DNA of 64,000 nt. Source: Phytoseiulus persimilis. Its lineage: Eukaryota > Arthropoda > Arachnida > Mesostigmata > Phytoseiidae. The DNA is taken from contig CM075104.1 in the NCBI GenBank assembly GCA_037576195.1, positions 9,430,775 through 9,494,774 on the forward strand. Direction: 5' to 3'. The notes below the pieces were generated by a model that searched no databases, was not told the origin of the DNA, and saw only the letters and a program-made list of their open reading frames with translations. The number at the start of each line of letters is the position of its first letter. Position 1 is the first letter of the stretch. This document shows, piece after piece, positions 1-11,353 of the stretch. The position numbers were made by a program, and so were the translations under genes.

Positions 1-819
1 AATGGTGCCGTTATCCCTGACAAGGGATGCGTACAGGGTCCGCCGTGGAACGCGGTTTCAGGATGCGCCGAAGTCGTTCGTTTGGTCGATTTTTCTCCTG
101 ACACGAATGAGCCGTTAGTTTCCGTTGTGGAACTCCTGTGTCTGATGAGTTCGTGCCTTCACATCCAGAAGCTTGTGAATGATATTTGTTGATCCGATAT
201 CACTCTGAGTCCTCGTGGCCTGGGGCTTCCGGAAGTCTACGAGAGATAAGCTCAATTTGAAACCGAAAATCCGTCTAGGAGAGCGGTCCAAGTGTACTCC
301 GAGCTTGGAGTCGCCCACGTTCACGGCATTTGATCGTTCATGGGGATAGCGTTGTCTTGAATCCCATGATCGCGCACCTGGTCGAGAACGGAAATTGTTG
401 GAGTCTCCTGTTCCAGCGCGACAACGAAGCTACACAGATAGACCGCATGAAGGCAAAGAAGACAACGGAGAGAGGCGGCTCGGTGCGGGCCAATCCCGAA
501 GATGGGCTCAGAAACGATTGCGATGACTTACCTTTAGTACTGTACACCATAGTTGAAAGAACTTGGCCTCAGAAGTTGCGGTTAGCATTACCGAATAGTT
601 GCCGTCGGGTTTCCCGCTCGAACTCGAATCCCTAACTCGAGGGAACGATGTGACTTGATCGGCTGCGGTCGTCTCGGAGAATCACGTGAATTTCATTCAA
701 CAGGTTGGGCTTGAACCTCTTGATACGTTTCCTACTGATAATGCTGTCTTTCATCACAATAGTCCTCAGCATCAAACACTCCATGAGTCCGAAGCATTCG
801 CGTGTGGTGCGTTTCTTAG

Positions 820-1700
820 GGATCCCATTTGCTTCGGTGTCCATACAATTCACACTCGTGTACCTCCTGTTCAAATTCAAGAACAGTATGTCACCCTCCG
901 AAACAAGCGCGAGAAATAGTAGTTTGTAAGTTGAGCCTCAGACGCTCTCGAGGAGATACTGTTCTCTGAATGATTAACTTTTTCGTGAAAACACTGTTTG
1001 TCGTCGATTTACAGGTGTTCGCAGGGTACAATCATGTCCGTTGCTACGGGATACCCGAATGGAGATCACTGAGACCCGCTTCCCACCAGGAATTTATGTC
1101 GCGAACTTGAGGCATCTGCGACCTGGATTCAAGGAATCTTGTAAAAGCGGTCCCCATTGGAGCCCACTTCCGCCGGTGGCCCCCGAGGGCCCGATCGATT
1201 ATTTTGGGTGTCGGTTACAACGAGTCACGGCCTTTCACCAGGTCGATTTCTATGAACCCTGTTTTCTTTTTCATGAAAAACGCACGATTCCATCACAAAA
1301 ATGGTTTGGCCAATTTTACTCTGAGAACGTGCTCTGCGACTCTACACATTTTGTCCATCTGGCGATTCGACAATATCTCGGCGACGGAGTCCTTCCTCCT
1401 TGGTCGACTGAGCTGATCCTCACTGAATATAATTCCCCGTTCAGCGTATGATGTGAAGCGCTGGCTAGAGGTTAGGTGCCCCATCGAAAATGTGAAAATC
1501 TGTTGAAGCCAACTCCGTGGAAAAAGGGGCAAGGGATTGAATCATTCCGTGCTGACGCCGCGGTTATTTTCGACGTCTCACGGGGAGATCAAACGGATGA
1601 GTTGTTGCTGTTTGTACCGCCTGGCGTCAACAGTTTCAGCCGGTTCCAGGAGCTCGTAGTACCCCACCGAGGAGACCGGATGGCTTCGCTTCAAGATTGA
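820..1700 (+). CDS. 3' part of a three-exon gene, unrecognised product
   Basis: Three exons join in phase: 820-925, 1015-1445 and 1509-1700, ending in TGA. The donor at 926 is GTAAGT and the acceptor at 1013-1014 follows a pyrimidine-rich stretch ending TTTACAG, so this intron (89 bp) is well supported. The second intron (63 bp, GTATGA donor) is phase 0 on both sides. The first exon carries a Cys-rich run (about RCPYNSHSCTSCSNSRTVC), then the frame continues through roughly 205 residues with normal composition and C/G-rich third positions. If the 5' exons do not exist, an internal ATG at 1059 could start a shorter protein. No family is recognised. The upstream acceptor at 818-819 (TTCTTAG) is the least certain boundary, and the true 5' end is not resolved. 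Confidence 0.45.
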
Positions 1701-3829
1701 TTCGGCCCCAGAGTCGATGCTCCTCCGGAGTACACTAAGGGTTCTTTTCCGCTCAGGATTCTCGCGAATCTCGTGTCATTGGTCTCGTTCCGCATTCGAT
1801 GCTGAGAATTCTCCCGGTGTCGCGCAAGCCGCATTCCGGAGATGCTTCTTCAATTTCCTTGCTGTCGTGAATCCAGTTTCTGCGGGATCAATTTCCCGAG
1901 TCTCTTATATTTTTCAATGACTTGCAAACGCCGGGGGCCGATTCCTCGACTCGGGTTCGACCGATTGGCAAGCTCTCCTTGCGTTCGCGTGTCATGTAAA
2001 CCAGCGGAGCTTTATCCTCAATTTTTGTGGACGTCCGACCTCCAGCTCAACAGTGGTCGAATCCAGAAGTCAGTTGGAGATCGGGGAGCTCATCAAGCCC
2101 AGACAATAATCCAACAAAGGGTTCGATCAAAGGGTCACCGAACGACGGCGGCTCAAGTTTTCAACGCGGAGGGAGCGAGTTGTCAAGTGGTGAAGTTCTA
2201 GAGCGAGGTTCACGGCCTCCGGATGATTCGAGACTTAAACCGGCTCGATCGAAGTGAAAATTAGACTTTGAACGGATGAGCAAGCGAACTAACCCCGAAA
2301 TTCAGCAGTTCTGGGTGGCCTCCCCGTTGGTGGTTTCGCACGTTGGAAACGAGACTGACCTCAGAGTGTCGAAGGAGCGGGCGGGCGCTCGAGCAGGCGA
2401 GCAGAGGCAACTGCGATCATGGAAATGTTGTTACACCCGCGTACGGTGTTCATGGTGATATGTTGTTGTTGTTGATTGTTATATCGCTGCGCTGGTCCAG
2501 CCAGTCAGCGATAGAGCAGGTTGGAGAGCAGCCCGAAGCAGAGCTGCGGTGGAATAAATGTTCGTTGCTATTTTATGTCTCGAGGCTTTATTTAGTGCTA
2601 AGTTGATTTCGTGTTGGCCAGATACCACAGGGGGTTGTGATAATCGAATCATGCCAACATCAGGTACGCCCATCGCGGCTTGTTCTTCCAAAACACTGCC
2701 TTCGAGAGCCGCGCCGGCAGCCGGATCTGGGTTATGCTCTTACGAAAACGACGAACACGAACGAGAGAGGAGAGCGGATGCGACGCTCAGGAAATCAAGA
2801 AGTTTGAGATGTCGGGGATGTCGCTGCGGTCAAGGCGAAGAAAGCCGTGCATACTGATGGCAACGATCGGAACTGTAGAAACTGTTCGATGAGAGGCGAA
2901 CAGAACGACACGGTCGGATGGGAATTCCACCTACGGAGTAACGGATGCACTCCGGCAAGAAAGGAAGAGGGAGAGCGGAAAGTGCCATTCTGGAACGCCT
3001 GTGTACGCGCGTGGGAGCCTGTTATTCTCACAAACATAGCGGCGAGCATGCCGTCACGCTCGCATATCTGCCCAATATCGTCGCCCGAGCGCCTCTCTCG
3101 AGCAACCCGTCGACACTCTCAACATCACCCGCTGTGAGCGAGCGCCTTATCAGCGGACGACACGCGTAAATGTGGCGAGCTATTGAGCATTGTTACCGAG
3201 AGGGAAACTGTTGTTGGCGGTCGGGTTGTTGAACGGGACGAGGGGGGACGTTGCAAACCAGTGCGGGTATACCTTTGCTCGGCCGGAGGAGAAGCTGGCT
3301 GGCAGAAAGACAGACACTCAGTCGACTGAGGTGCGCTGTGAACAACGAATACAAAGGAGATTGGCAACTAGCTCAGCTCTTCTACTTTTCGCCCGTTGCC
3401 GCCACGTCTCCTCCAAGCCGCGTTGAATAATGGACGTCCCCAATTGAGGCAAACAAGCTGTGAGAAAAGCCCGCTTGTCGGTTGCTCTGCATGTACAGTT
3501 ACCTCGCAACTTGACTAACTTCCCTCAATGTGGCCTAATATCGAACAAGACAGCGGCAGTCCGAATCAGAGATCCAACAACACCGACAGGGAGAATGAGA
3601 GCTTTGATTATCGAACTCGTCCGCTACGAACGAGCCCGCCAAGCCGAGTCAGTGTACGCGCGAACGAGCACCTCATCGGGCTTCCAGTGCATTTCATCCG
3701 GAGAAGCTTCGAGCGGTTCACGTCACGTCCACGCTTCGGGGTTGGAGATCGCCATTTCAGCGGGGAAAGCTTCCCACGCCCCTGCGAGGAGAACGGCTTC
3801 GATCGAGGCGCGACTCGCAGCTAGACATG

Positions 3830-4222
3830 TATTTCCGTATCGCGGTTTGAGTGGTTTCGTCGTATTACGGATAACGGCGTTACGGAAATTGAAACCCGTA
3901 ATCCGAAATTACGGGAAATGAAACCCGTTATCCGAAATTACGGAAAATCAGGCCCGTAATACGAAGTTACGGAGAATATTTTTCGTAATACGGGACTAGG
4001 GGGATGAGATTACACGAAACTTCGATGATGTTTCATGCACGAATCATCTCAATGACTCCGCTGAGATATTCGGGCATCCGGTATCCGGTACTCACGGCTC
4101 GCCAAGGGAACACAATCAATATCGTTACATCAAGGACATCTGGGGTGTGAATCTGGGCGAGATCATTTTCCGTAATACGTAACTAGGAAATTGATTTCCC
4201 GCAACGCCGTTATACGGAAATA
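3830..4222. mobile_element. Inverted-repeat element with palindromic 29-bp subterminal repeats
   Basis: The left end (3830-3996) and right end (4170-4222) are inverted copies: TATTTCCGTAT at 3830-3840 pairs with ATACGGAAATA at 4212-4222, and ATAACGGCGTT near 3871 pairs with AACGCCGTTAT near 4203. Both ends carry the same 29-bp periodic unit. The inner 170 bp is ordinary sequence without a convincing ORF, so the element looks non-autonomous. No clean target duplication could be read, so the exact ends are approximate. The core CCGTAATACGG is shared with the foldback element at 46 kb. Confidence 0.6.
3867..3996. repeat. 29-bp tandem array, each unit containing a palindrome
   Basis: Units start at 3867, 3896, 3925, 3954 and 3983, exactly 29 bp apart. 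Three of them contain a 19-bp imperfect palindrome of the form CCGTAATCCGAAATTACGG. The first and last units are degenerate. Two further units with the same 29-bp spacing lie in the opposite orientation at about 4170-4217. Confidence 0.85.
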
Positions 4223-4239
4223 TTTCCGGCTGGAAGCCA

Positions 4240-7200
4240 CGCCCGAAACTAAAGAACACATTGATGATATCCGATGCGTTTTTTGCGATGAATTGCCGGA
4301 CGAGGGCGAAAGGAGCGCCGCGTGAAGAACGAAGAACCACGCGGGAAAACGAGAGACGGCTCCCCGACTGTTCCGCCGTGGGAGCGCGAGAAACACGCCC
4401 CGCAGAGAGGAAAGATCCTTTGCTGACCCCTCGGTGAATGAGCCCGCCCGTAATGTGGCTGGACCTCAAATATGAACAGCGGCGTGATGACCATTCGCTT
4501 TTTTTGCTGCCTCGAACTTGAGAAAAGCTTGATTCCCCTCCACGGAGTCCCGACCGGCCCTGTTCCGAACCAGACCGACCGAGCGAGCTAGGGGCGCGGG
4601 AACGGAATACGCTGAAAAAGCTATCGACGTCCTCCTATCCCCGAATCAAACTCATATTGGGTCGTTGCCTCGCGCCAACTCGCTCAAGTATTAAAGCATC
4701 GGCACCGCAATCACTCACATCGCGGCTACGTGCTGTCCGGGACGCAGGAGCTCGACTCGAGGAGTTACTTCGCGCTTCTAAACTCAACTTTTCGAAGGCT
4801 TGATCGGGGCGCGAAGTTTCACGAGATAGATGCACCGCTGGGGGAGTGAGTCAGTCGGACTTTCAGGCTCGAGAATTGTCGTCGTCTGCGTCAGTGGCGT
4901 GCCACAATTGTACCTTGTCGTGGGCAAAGTTCTCGATCGTCAAGAGTGTGTCGTTCCGGTGTCCCGTCTTGGCTCAACGAATGCAGAGGTCGGTCGTAAT
5001 ATCCTCTTGTATACATTCGAACCACGGTTTTCAAGCCCTTCGGGTATTTGCCCACTAAGCGCGGCTTTTCAAAAAAGTTAGATATTGCTTTACTGCTTGG
5101 AAGAAGATGCGGCCCGGATCGCGATCTCGCGCCGGTCTTCGTTCATGTTTCAAGAAGGCAAAAAAAGCCGAGCCAGTCAGCCAAGCTCCGGAAGCTGCCT
5201 CGGAGCCAGGAGAACAGAACACACAAAAGCGCAAAGGGAACGAATCGAAGTTTTGAAATAAAAAATTTATGGCCGTCCCATCGGATATGTCCTGTCCTCT
5301 TTGCCTACGTTGTCGATTCGAGAGAGACGTTCGGCTGTGGCGACACCCACGGGGAGAGCTCATTCCGCCAGGATGCGGACTGATAAGTGAATCGATGCCG
5401 AAAAGACGTTCTAATGTCCGACGGTTCGCGTTCCTGCCACCAACTCACGGCCGGGAAGATATCTAACGACGGCTTTCGCTCAGAGGAAATGGCCCACGAT
5501 CTCATCATCGACCGCGCCAGCCGGTAATCCTCTTCTCCCGTGGTTATCGGTCGAGAAGTGGCGCCGAGAATCGCGCGATGCCACTTAGCCCATCGGCATC
5601 CGCTTCCAACCTGGCCCAACAGCGGGAGGAGATATTCTTCCCATTTTCCATGGAGAGCTTGGGAGATCCGACGACTGCGTACTCGAGGAGGAAACACAGG
5701 TCAACCTCGATGACATGAACCAAGTCGAGATGAGAACGGGGACATTGTCGAGGTCGGTATGGGACGAATATGGAGAGTCGCGGAAATACGGCATTGCAGG
5801 AGAATTCTCCCTGTGAGTGTTCCTTCCACAGAGCCGTGGAATTCGACGTCGAGCTCAGTGCAAACTTGTGACGCCTTTCCGAATAATCAACTCATCGGTA
5901 GTCATGACTTGGCTGAACTAACAAACCATAGGCAGACATTCCTAGCGCCCCGTCACTTTTCGCGTCTCGCGTTCGAAATACACGAACCGCTCCGAAACTT
6001 GTTCGAGTGACACGAAAAGTTCACATGCGGAGTTCAGATGGCAGGAATATGCATGAGGTGGAACCCGTTTCTGGATATTGATCCTGACCAGCGCGAGTTC
6101 GGTGCTGGTTCTGGTGCTCCGGCTTCTGGTGCAAAATGGGTGAATCAACTCATCGACCGTTTTCGTCCGAGCCCAGCTCGGGCCAGTTGTGGGACACTCT
6201 TATTGGAAATCATAATCCTTCCGCTAGGAGTTCTGAGCTCTTTGGCTGCGCAGGACGAGTTGACCGGGGAAGTTCGGCTTCATCAGTTTTCTTCGCACGG
6301 CAAAGCTTGGAGGCAATCAGTGATGTACTTGGCCAAGGTTGGGTCCGACAACGGTCGGCTGCGTTGTTCCGGCCGGAGTTCGGGTTTGAATGTTTGTGCT
6401 CGAATATTTCACCGAGAGCATTTTCGGAACGGATGGAAGAGAATCAGGGGGTAAGGGATTCTGGGCGCTTAGACACTCGCCGATTATCACGGCACCAAGC
6501 TGGGAGGTTTGGAGAGAGAACATCTAGAAACAAAGCAGATACTTAGTGTCGGGCGCGTCGGTTGAATCATGGATCATCTGTGGGTGAATTATGAATCATT
6601 CCGAAAAGTGCGAATCCTCCCCGAGGAGTGGAACTTTGACGTCGGCTGCAAAAGCTTGATTGTTGTGCAAAGTTGCCGTCCCGACCTCAGCTGCAGGAAT
6701 CTCAATGAATAGCTATCATGGAGTCGAGGTCGATTCATCTATCAGAGCGCGATAGATGACACTTCTGAGGAGACACATTGCACCGCTACTCTGCGTTTCA
6801 ATCAGTCGCTTCACAGAAACCAAGTTGTTTCTCGGGGGGTTGTTCTCCATCGAAGCCGCCAATCTTACAGAACTCTCCTCCTGATGTGCATTCCTCCTTC
6901 CCGAATAGTGTAATCGATCACTGTTTTTTGTCGTGCACGGGTATCCCCATCTTCGGCTCTTCGGAGCTGCTGCGAGAATACGGCGCGCTGTTCGAGCACT
7001 GAAATTCATAAACGTCGCGTTCTGAGTAAGGGCCTGGTTGATCAACGCCAGCTCGCGTCTTGACCCTGCGCCTAGTGAGGATGCAGATCGAACGAGTCAC
7101 TCCTGAACTGGGAGCGTGAGCATCGTGCTGGAGCGGCAACTTCGAATCGTGTTCGAATCCTCAACAGTGAATCTCCGGAAACCGACGGATCGCTCAGCCA

Positions 7201-10200
7201 TACGAAGCTGTGGGAACGCTCTCATTCCGAGGGGAATGGCCATGAGTCTCATTTCTTCGGGCGTGTGCGGCTGGATTGAATTCCTCTGGTCTTTGATATT
7301 ATCGTCTAGCTGCATTCCAGGGAAACCGTGTCCGCGTTCGCAGCCTCGTTTCCGCTCCATCAAATTCGTCAGAGGAACTCGACGAGTTCGCCAAATCTGT
7401 CCACGTTGTCTCGAATCCAACACCTGCTTTCCAGGCAGTTTCCTACACCGCGTGTGCTCGCGAGCTGCTACGACTGGGTCGGAATAACGTCAAGAGGCCG
7501 TTTTTTTTTCCTCTTTCCCTCCCCGCTGGAGAGAAAGCAAAGCTCGCGCTAATGACTGCGTGAACCATCGATGTTGCCGGCCAGCTCGCGCCGAAGCCAT
7601 CAGTGATGGTTAATTCCGTAGCCGCAGGACATTGCCATCAAAATGGGTGAAGGAGCGACGAGGCTGTAGCAGAGGGGCCTCCATCAAGCGATGAGATAAC
7701 GTCGATTATTCCCCCGGAGAAGCCCTACAGCCCTCGAAGGCTTCTCGTGTGAAAGATGGAAACTCGAATACATTAATGGAAGCGAGCTCCTATATCCACC
7801 ACGAGAACCGTGTGGAACAGAGTCTCCGTGAGTTGCGGAAAGAGTCGTGGAAGACGGGACAAACAAGATCATGGAGCTATCCTCGACGACCCTTCCAGCA
7901 GAAGAGTCGGGAGCGATCGAACCTTCATCGCTCGGTAACGGTCACCGTCGATGGCCTTCGATCATTTCTTGAACGAGCCATTGTACAAGCTCCGATCATT
8001 TCCGCGGACGGTAATGGAATAATTATTCGGCGGAGAATTGACACCGAGAGGGGCTCGGATCCCAACGCTGTGAGCGCACCCCAAAGCTCCAATTCAACAG
8101 CGATACGGTCAGAGCACTTCGGCCGGCAGGGCCAGCGTGGAATTCTTCCTGTCTGTATCTCCTCATTCCAGTCGCTTCTTGTGCTCCTCGCTGCCGTTCG
8201 AATTCAGTGTTGAAATACTCCCGGCGCGGCGTGAAGAATGTGCGGCATTTCGCACGGGATGTGATTTCGATGCCGTGCTCCACAGCTGCCCGCCGTCCGC
8301 TATTTCGTGGATGGCAATCGAGCTTTTATCTCTCTCGCGATGAAATTCGAGGAACAATCCAAATGATGTTGGCGGGAACCATAGCGAATACTGAATGGAT
8401 CGTTTCTGTTCCCTGAATAGACCATCCATTTTTACACAGGGGAGCAGTGACACTTGTGCTTCTTATTCCGGAAACCCCGGCAAAAATTAGCGAATTCTTC
8501 GCAACCCGGAGGAACGGTTATGATAATTAACAATCATTACCCGACTCGGTGTACTCCGTGCGTCAGGGTCGTGGCCGGGTTTCTCGTTGGAGTCTTCTGT
8601 GCGCCGCGTCGAACACCATCAGGCCGTTCCCGATAGCGCCCTTGCGGAGAGCGCGGCAGGATATCCCGGCGAAAGGGTTTTCGACGAAGTCCGATCGCAC
8701 AGAATTGTCATGTCTGAGCGGCCGCGGCTAGTTGTTTCGTCTCGACGGACCGCCGAGAGCTGAGCCGCGGAGTATGGAAGATTCCGCCGCCAACGGTTGC
8801 CGAGCTCCACCTCAGACCGTTCGGCCGTCTCGCCGGCTAGCATTTCGATGCAACAAAACTTTCGTTGATGCAACCAAGGCGCAAACGGGAGGAGATCAGA
8901 ACCCCAGACATCGGATTCCCACGTACATCAGTATTCGTTTGTCCTCAGGACGCGAAGGACCATCCTCGGCAGTCTCGATTCAGTTCAGGATTAGAGAGAA
9001 TTCCTGAAGAGCTAAAAACCCAGGAATGCAGATGACGGAAGCTCAAGATTATTAAACAGTCATCCTCGCTAGACAGAGGCCTCCGCGCGCACTCTGTAAT
9101 TGCAAACATACGTGCACATACTCACACGCACACACATAGGAGCGCCTGACAAAAACCACTGTTGTCTCTTCTAGGAGTAGTCGTAGAACAAAACTCCTCA
9201 GAGCTCTACAGAGACCCCGGACTTCCTTCAGAAGTCCCTTCGCAGTCGAACGGGCGGCTTGGCGCGGCAGTGATCCTGCTCCTCGACTCCGACGTAAAAA
9301 CGGTCAACGACTGGAGCAGCGAATGAGCTGCTTTTTAGAGGCCCCATCCCCTTCACTCGCGGCGGAATATCCTTGGGGCCCGCCTTCCAGGAGGCGATAT
9401 CGAGCCGACTCTGTGAGGAAGCCATGCGTAGGGGACTCGAAAGCAAGAAACTCCGGATTTGAGAAGGGTACTACGCTCAAAAGTCGGCTTGGAGACCCGG
9501 CTTGGAGACCCGGCCGGTCGAAAGTAGACAGAGAGAGTCAGCCGAAGCCCGTGACATGGGAAGCCTCTCAAGAAGACGGTCACGCGAAGGGTTCGCGGGC
9601 GTGACTGCATGCGTTTGCAAACTGTGGAATTTTAATGACGACTTCTGAAGAAACGGATGAGTTTTCGCGCTCGCCCGTACATCCGGTCTCCGCGTCAGGG
9701 ATGACGTAGGGACCCAGGCCCCGAGTCGGGGACGTGGACCCGGTGCTGAGCTAGCCGTCTGAACGGCAGCTCCGAGAGGCGCTGCTTGCGGCATTCATTT
9801 CGTAATGGAAGCATTTTGAGTTGTTCTCCTGCTCATTCGCTCGTTGTTCCGTTTCATCGTCAGCTCCTTCATTCAGAGAGGTTCGAGCTTCGCGCTGCTT
9901 TTCATCTGCCAGACGAACCGTGGTCCGCTTGAACCCCGGTCGGCTCGAGCGTGTGACGCAGGGGCTGGAAAAAAAGGAAATTTCTCGCAGGGTGAAAAGC
10001 GAAAAATTTCGAGTCTTGTTATTACGTTTTTAGGCAGAGCTCGACAAGAGAACCAAATCCCCGTTAGCCCGGATCGTCCGCGGTGTGTTACACTTCCCTG
10101 AATAGGAACCTCTTTGGTCTACTAGAAGGAGCTCCATGACGTTTTCAGGAATTTTCGATCCATTTCACTTTGATTGTGTCTTTCCGAGTAGTCGTCCCAC

Positions 10201-10690
10201 AACGCAAAGCGAATGTGCTAATCGAGGTGGCCGAATATGAAGGGCAATAAAGCCATTCCAAAGCTGAACCCACGGCCTTCAGAAACTACGCTATCGAGTG
10301 GCTGCTCGACCCACCGATCAGAGCAGGTGGCGAAACCGGACCGTCTCCGAATTGGAGAGTGGTCGATGATTAATTTGGGTCATAAACACCGAAGCCTTTC
10401 GGCACTTCTGTTGCATCGAGCCGCGCTTCCATATGAGACCCCTGGGAATAATATTTAGCACATCGAGACTCCGATTAATTTCCCAGCTAACCGGCTATGA
10501 ACCCTAGGTTCGCGGAGCGCGACCGCTCAGTTCTATATTCCCGAGCGGGTCCGAGATCAACGGTCACCGGGAGCTCTTTAGAGAGCAGAATTCTAATGGC
10601 TCGCTGGCAAACTTCCCAGAATGAGGTTTCCTTGAAGAATGCGAAGTAGGTGCTACCGACAAGGGTCAAAGGGAGGCGAACTAGGATGAC
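4240..10690. other. Stretch without a supported gene
   Basis: Many 60-150 codon ORFs occur on both strands, as expected by chance at this base composition. I found no run of phase-compatible exons and no recognisable protein motif. A short CA-rich microsatellite lies around 9100-9140. The region may contain exons of unrecognised genes or long introns. Confidence 0.4.
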
Positions 10691-10698
10691 CGGGGGGA

Positions 10699-10710
10699 GG
10701 GGGGGGGGGG
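10699..10710. repeat. Poly-G tract (12 G)
   Basis: Twelve uninterrupted G, preceded by a further run of six G and one A. One of six G/C homopolymers in this window. Confidence 0.95.
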
Positions 10711-11146
10711 CTTGCAGAGTTTCAGGAAGCATCTCCGAAGATCCCGAAGATTAAGCCCAAGAAGGGCCCTTCGAAGGGTCGCTCCGACAAATCCAAGGTT
10801 CAGCATACGGTGTCGCTCATGTGACCAGTCGGGGCTCTGAATACGGCTGGGCAACAACAACTCTGACATTAAGAAAGCGGAACAGGCCGGTGAATTGGCA
10901 GTTTTGCGAAGGGGATGAGTAAGGCGACGGAGTCGACTCGTGACTGTGTGGCGGATTCCCACGGAAGGGGCTCGTTTGACTGTTATAAAAGTTTTCCCCG
11001 TCGGAGGAGCATCTCATAATAAATATAAACCCCTGCTGAGATGTTCGACGAGGCGAGCGAGCACTCGCAGGTGAAGTACGATTCTCCGTCCATTCGACCG
11101 CCCGCCCGCCCGCTTCCTACGGCTGGCTCTCTGTTGTATAGAGTAG

Positions 11147-11353
11147 GAACGGGGATTAAAAATACATCCATCAGGGGTCTGGGTGGCCCTCGTGCAAATA
11201 TGCAGCGAGCCAGTGGGTGAGCGAGCACCATTCTACCACCAACGAACAGATGTCTGCCTTCAGACTCTGGGGTTCGCGGTGGCAAAGGCGGTGGCGGCCG
11301 CAGCAGCAAAGCAGTGGTTGTTGGCCGAGACGAGGAACTTGCGCAACTCCGAG
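11147..11353 (+). CDS. Internal or first coding exon with a perfect splice donor
   Basis: The frame is open for 69 codons and ends in phase 0 at GAG|GTAAGTA, a consensus donor. The translation is protein-like, with an Ala-rich helix (AVAKAVAAAAAKQWLLAE) and high G+C third positions. The frame opens after a TAG at 11144-11146, which could be part of an acceptor (GAGTAG). A TATAAAA at 10984 lies upstream on the same strand, but no transcription start can be shown. The partner exon downstream was not identified and the product is unknown. Confidence 0.4.

Noticed and set aside
115-324. Minus-strand 69-codon ORF with coding-like composition at the window edge
   Set aside because: No in-frame ATG and no splice partner could be shown; length is within chance expectation.
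632-880. Minus-strand ORF with coding-like third positions and a sulfotransferase-like LRDDRSRS stretch
   Set aside because: It overlaps the better supported plus-strand exon at 820-925, and no 5'-PAPS motif or flanking exon was found.
705-929. Very hydrophobic plus-strand ORF with two apparent membrane helices, ending near a perfect GTAAGT donor
   Set aside because: Its phase does not fit the next exon; another frame of the same segment (from 820) joins the 1015 exon exactly, so the hydrophobic frame is a shadow.
10984-10990. TATAAAA as a promoter for the 11.1-kb exon
   Set aside because: No initiator or start codon at the right distance; isolated TATA-like strings are common.
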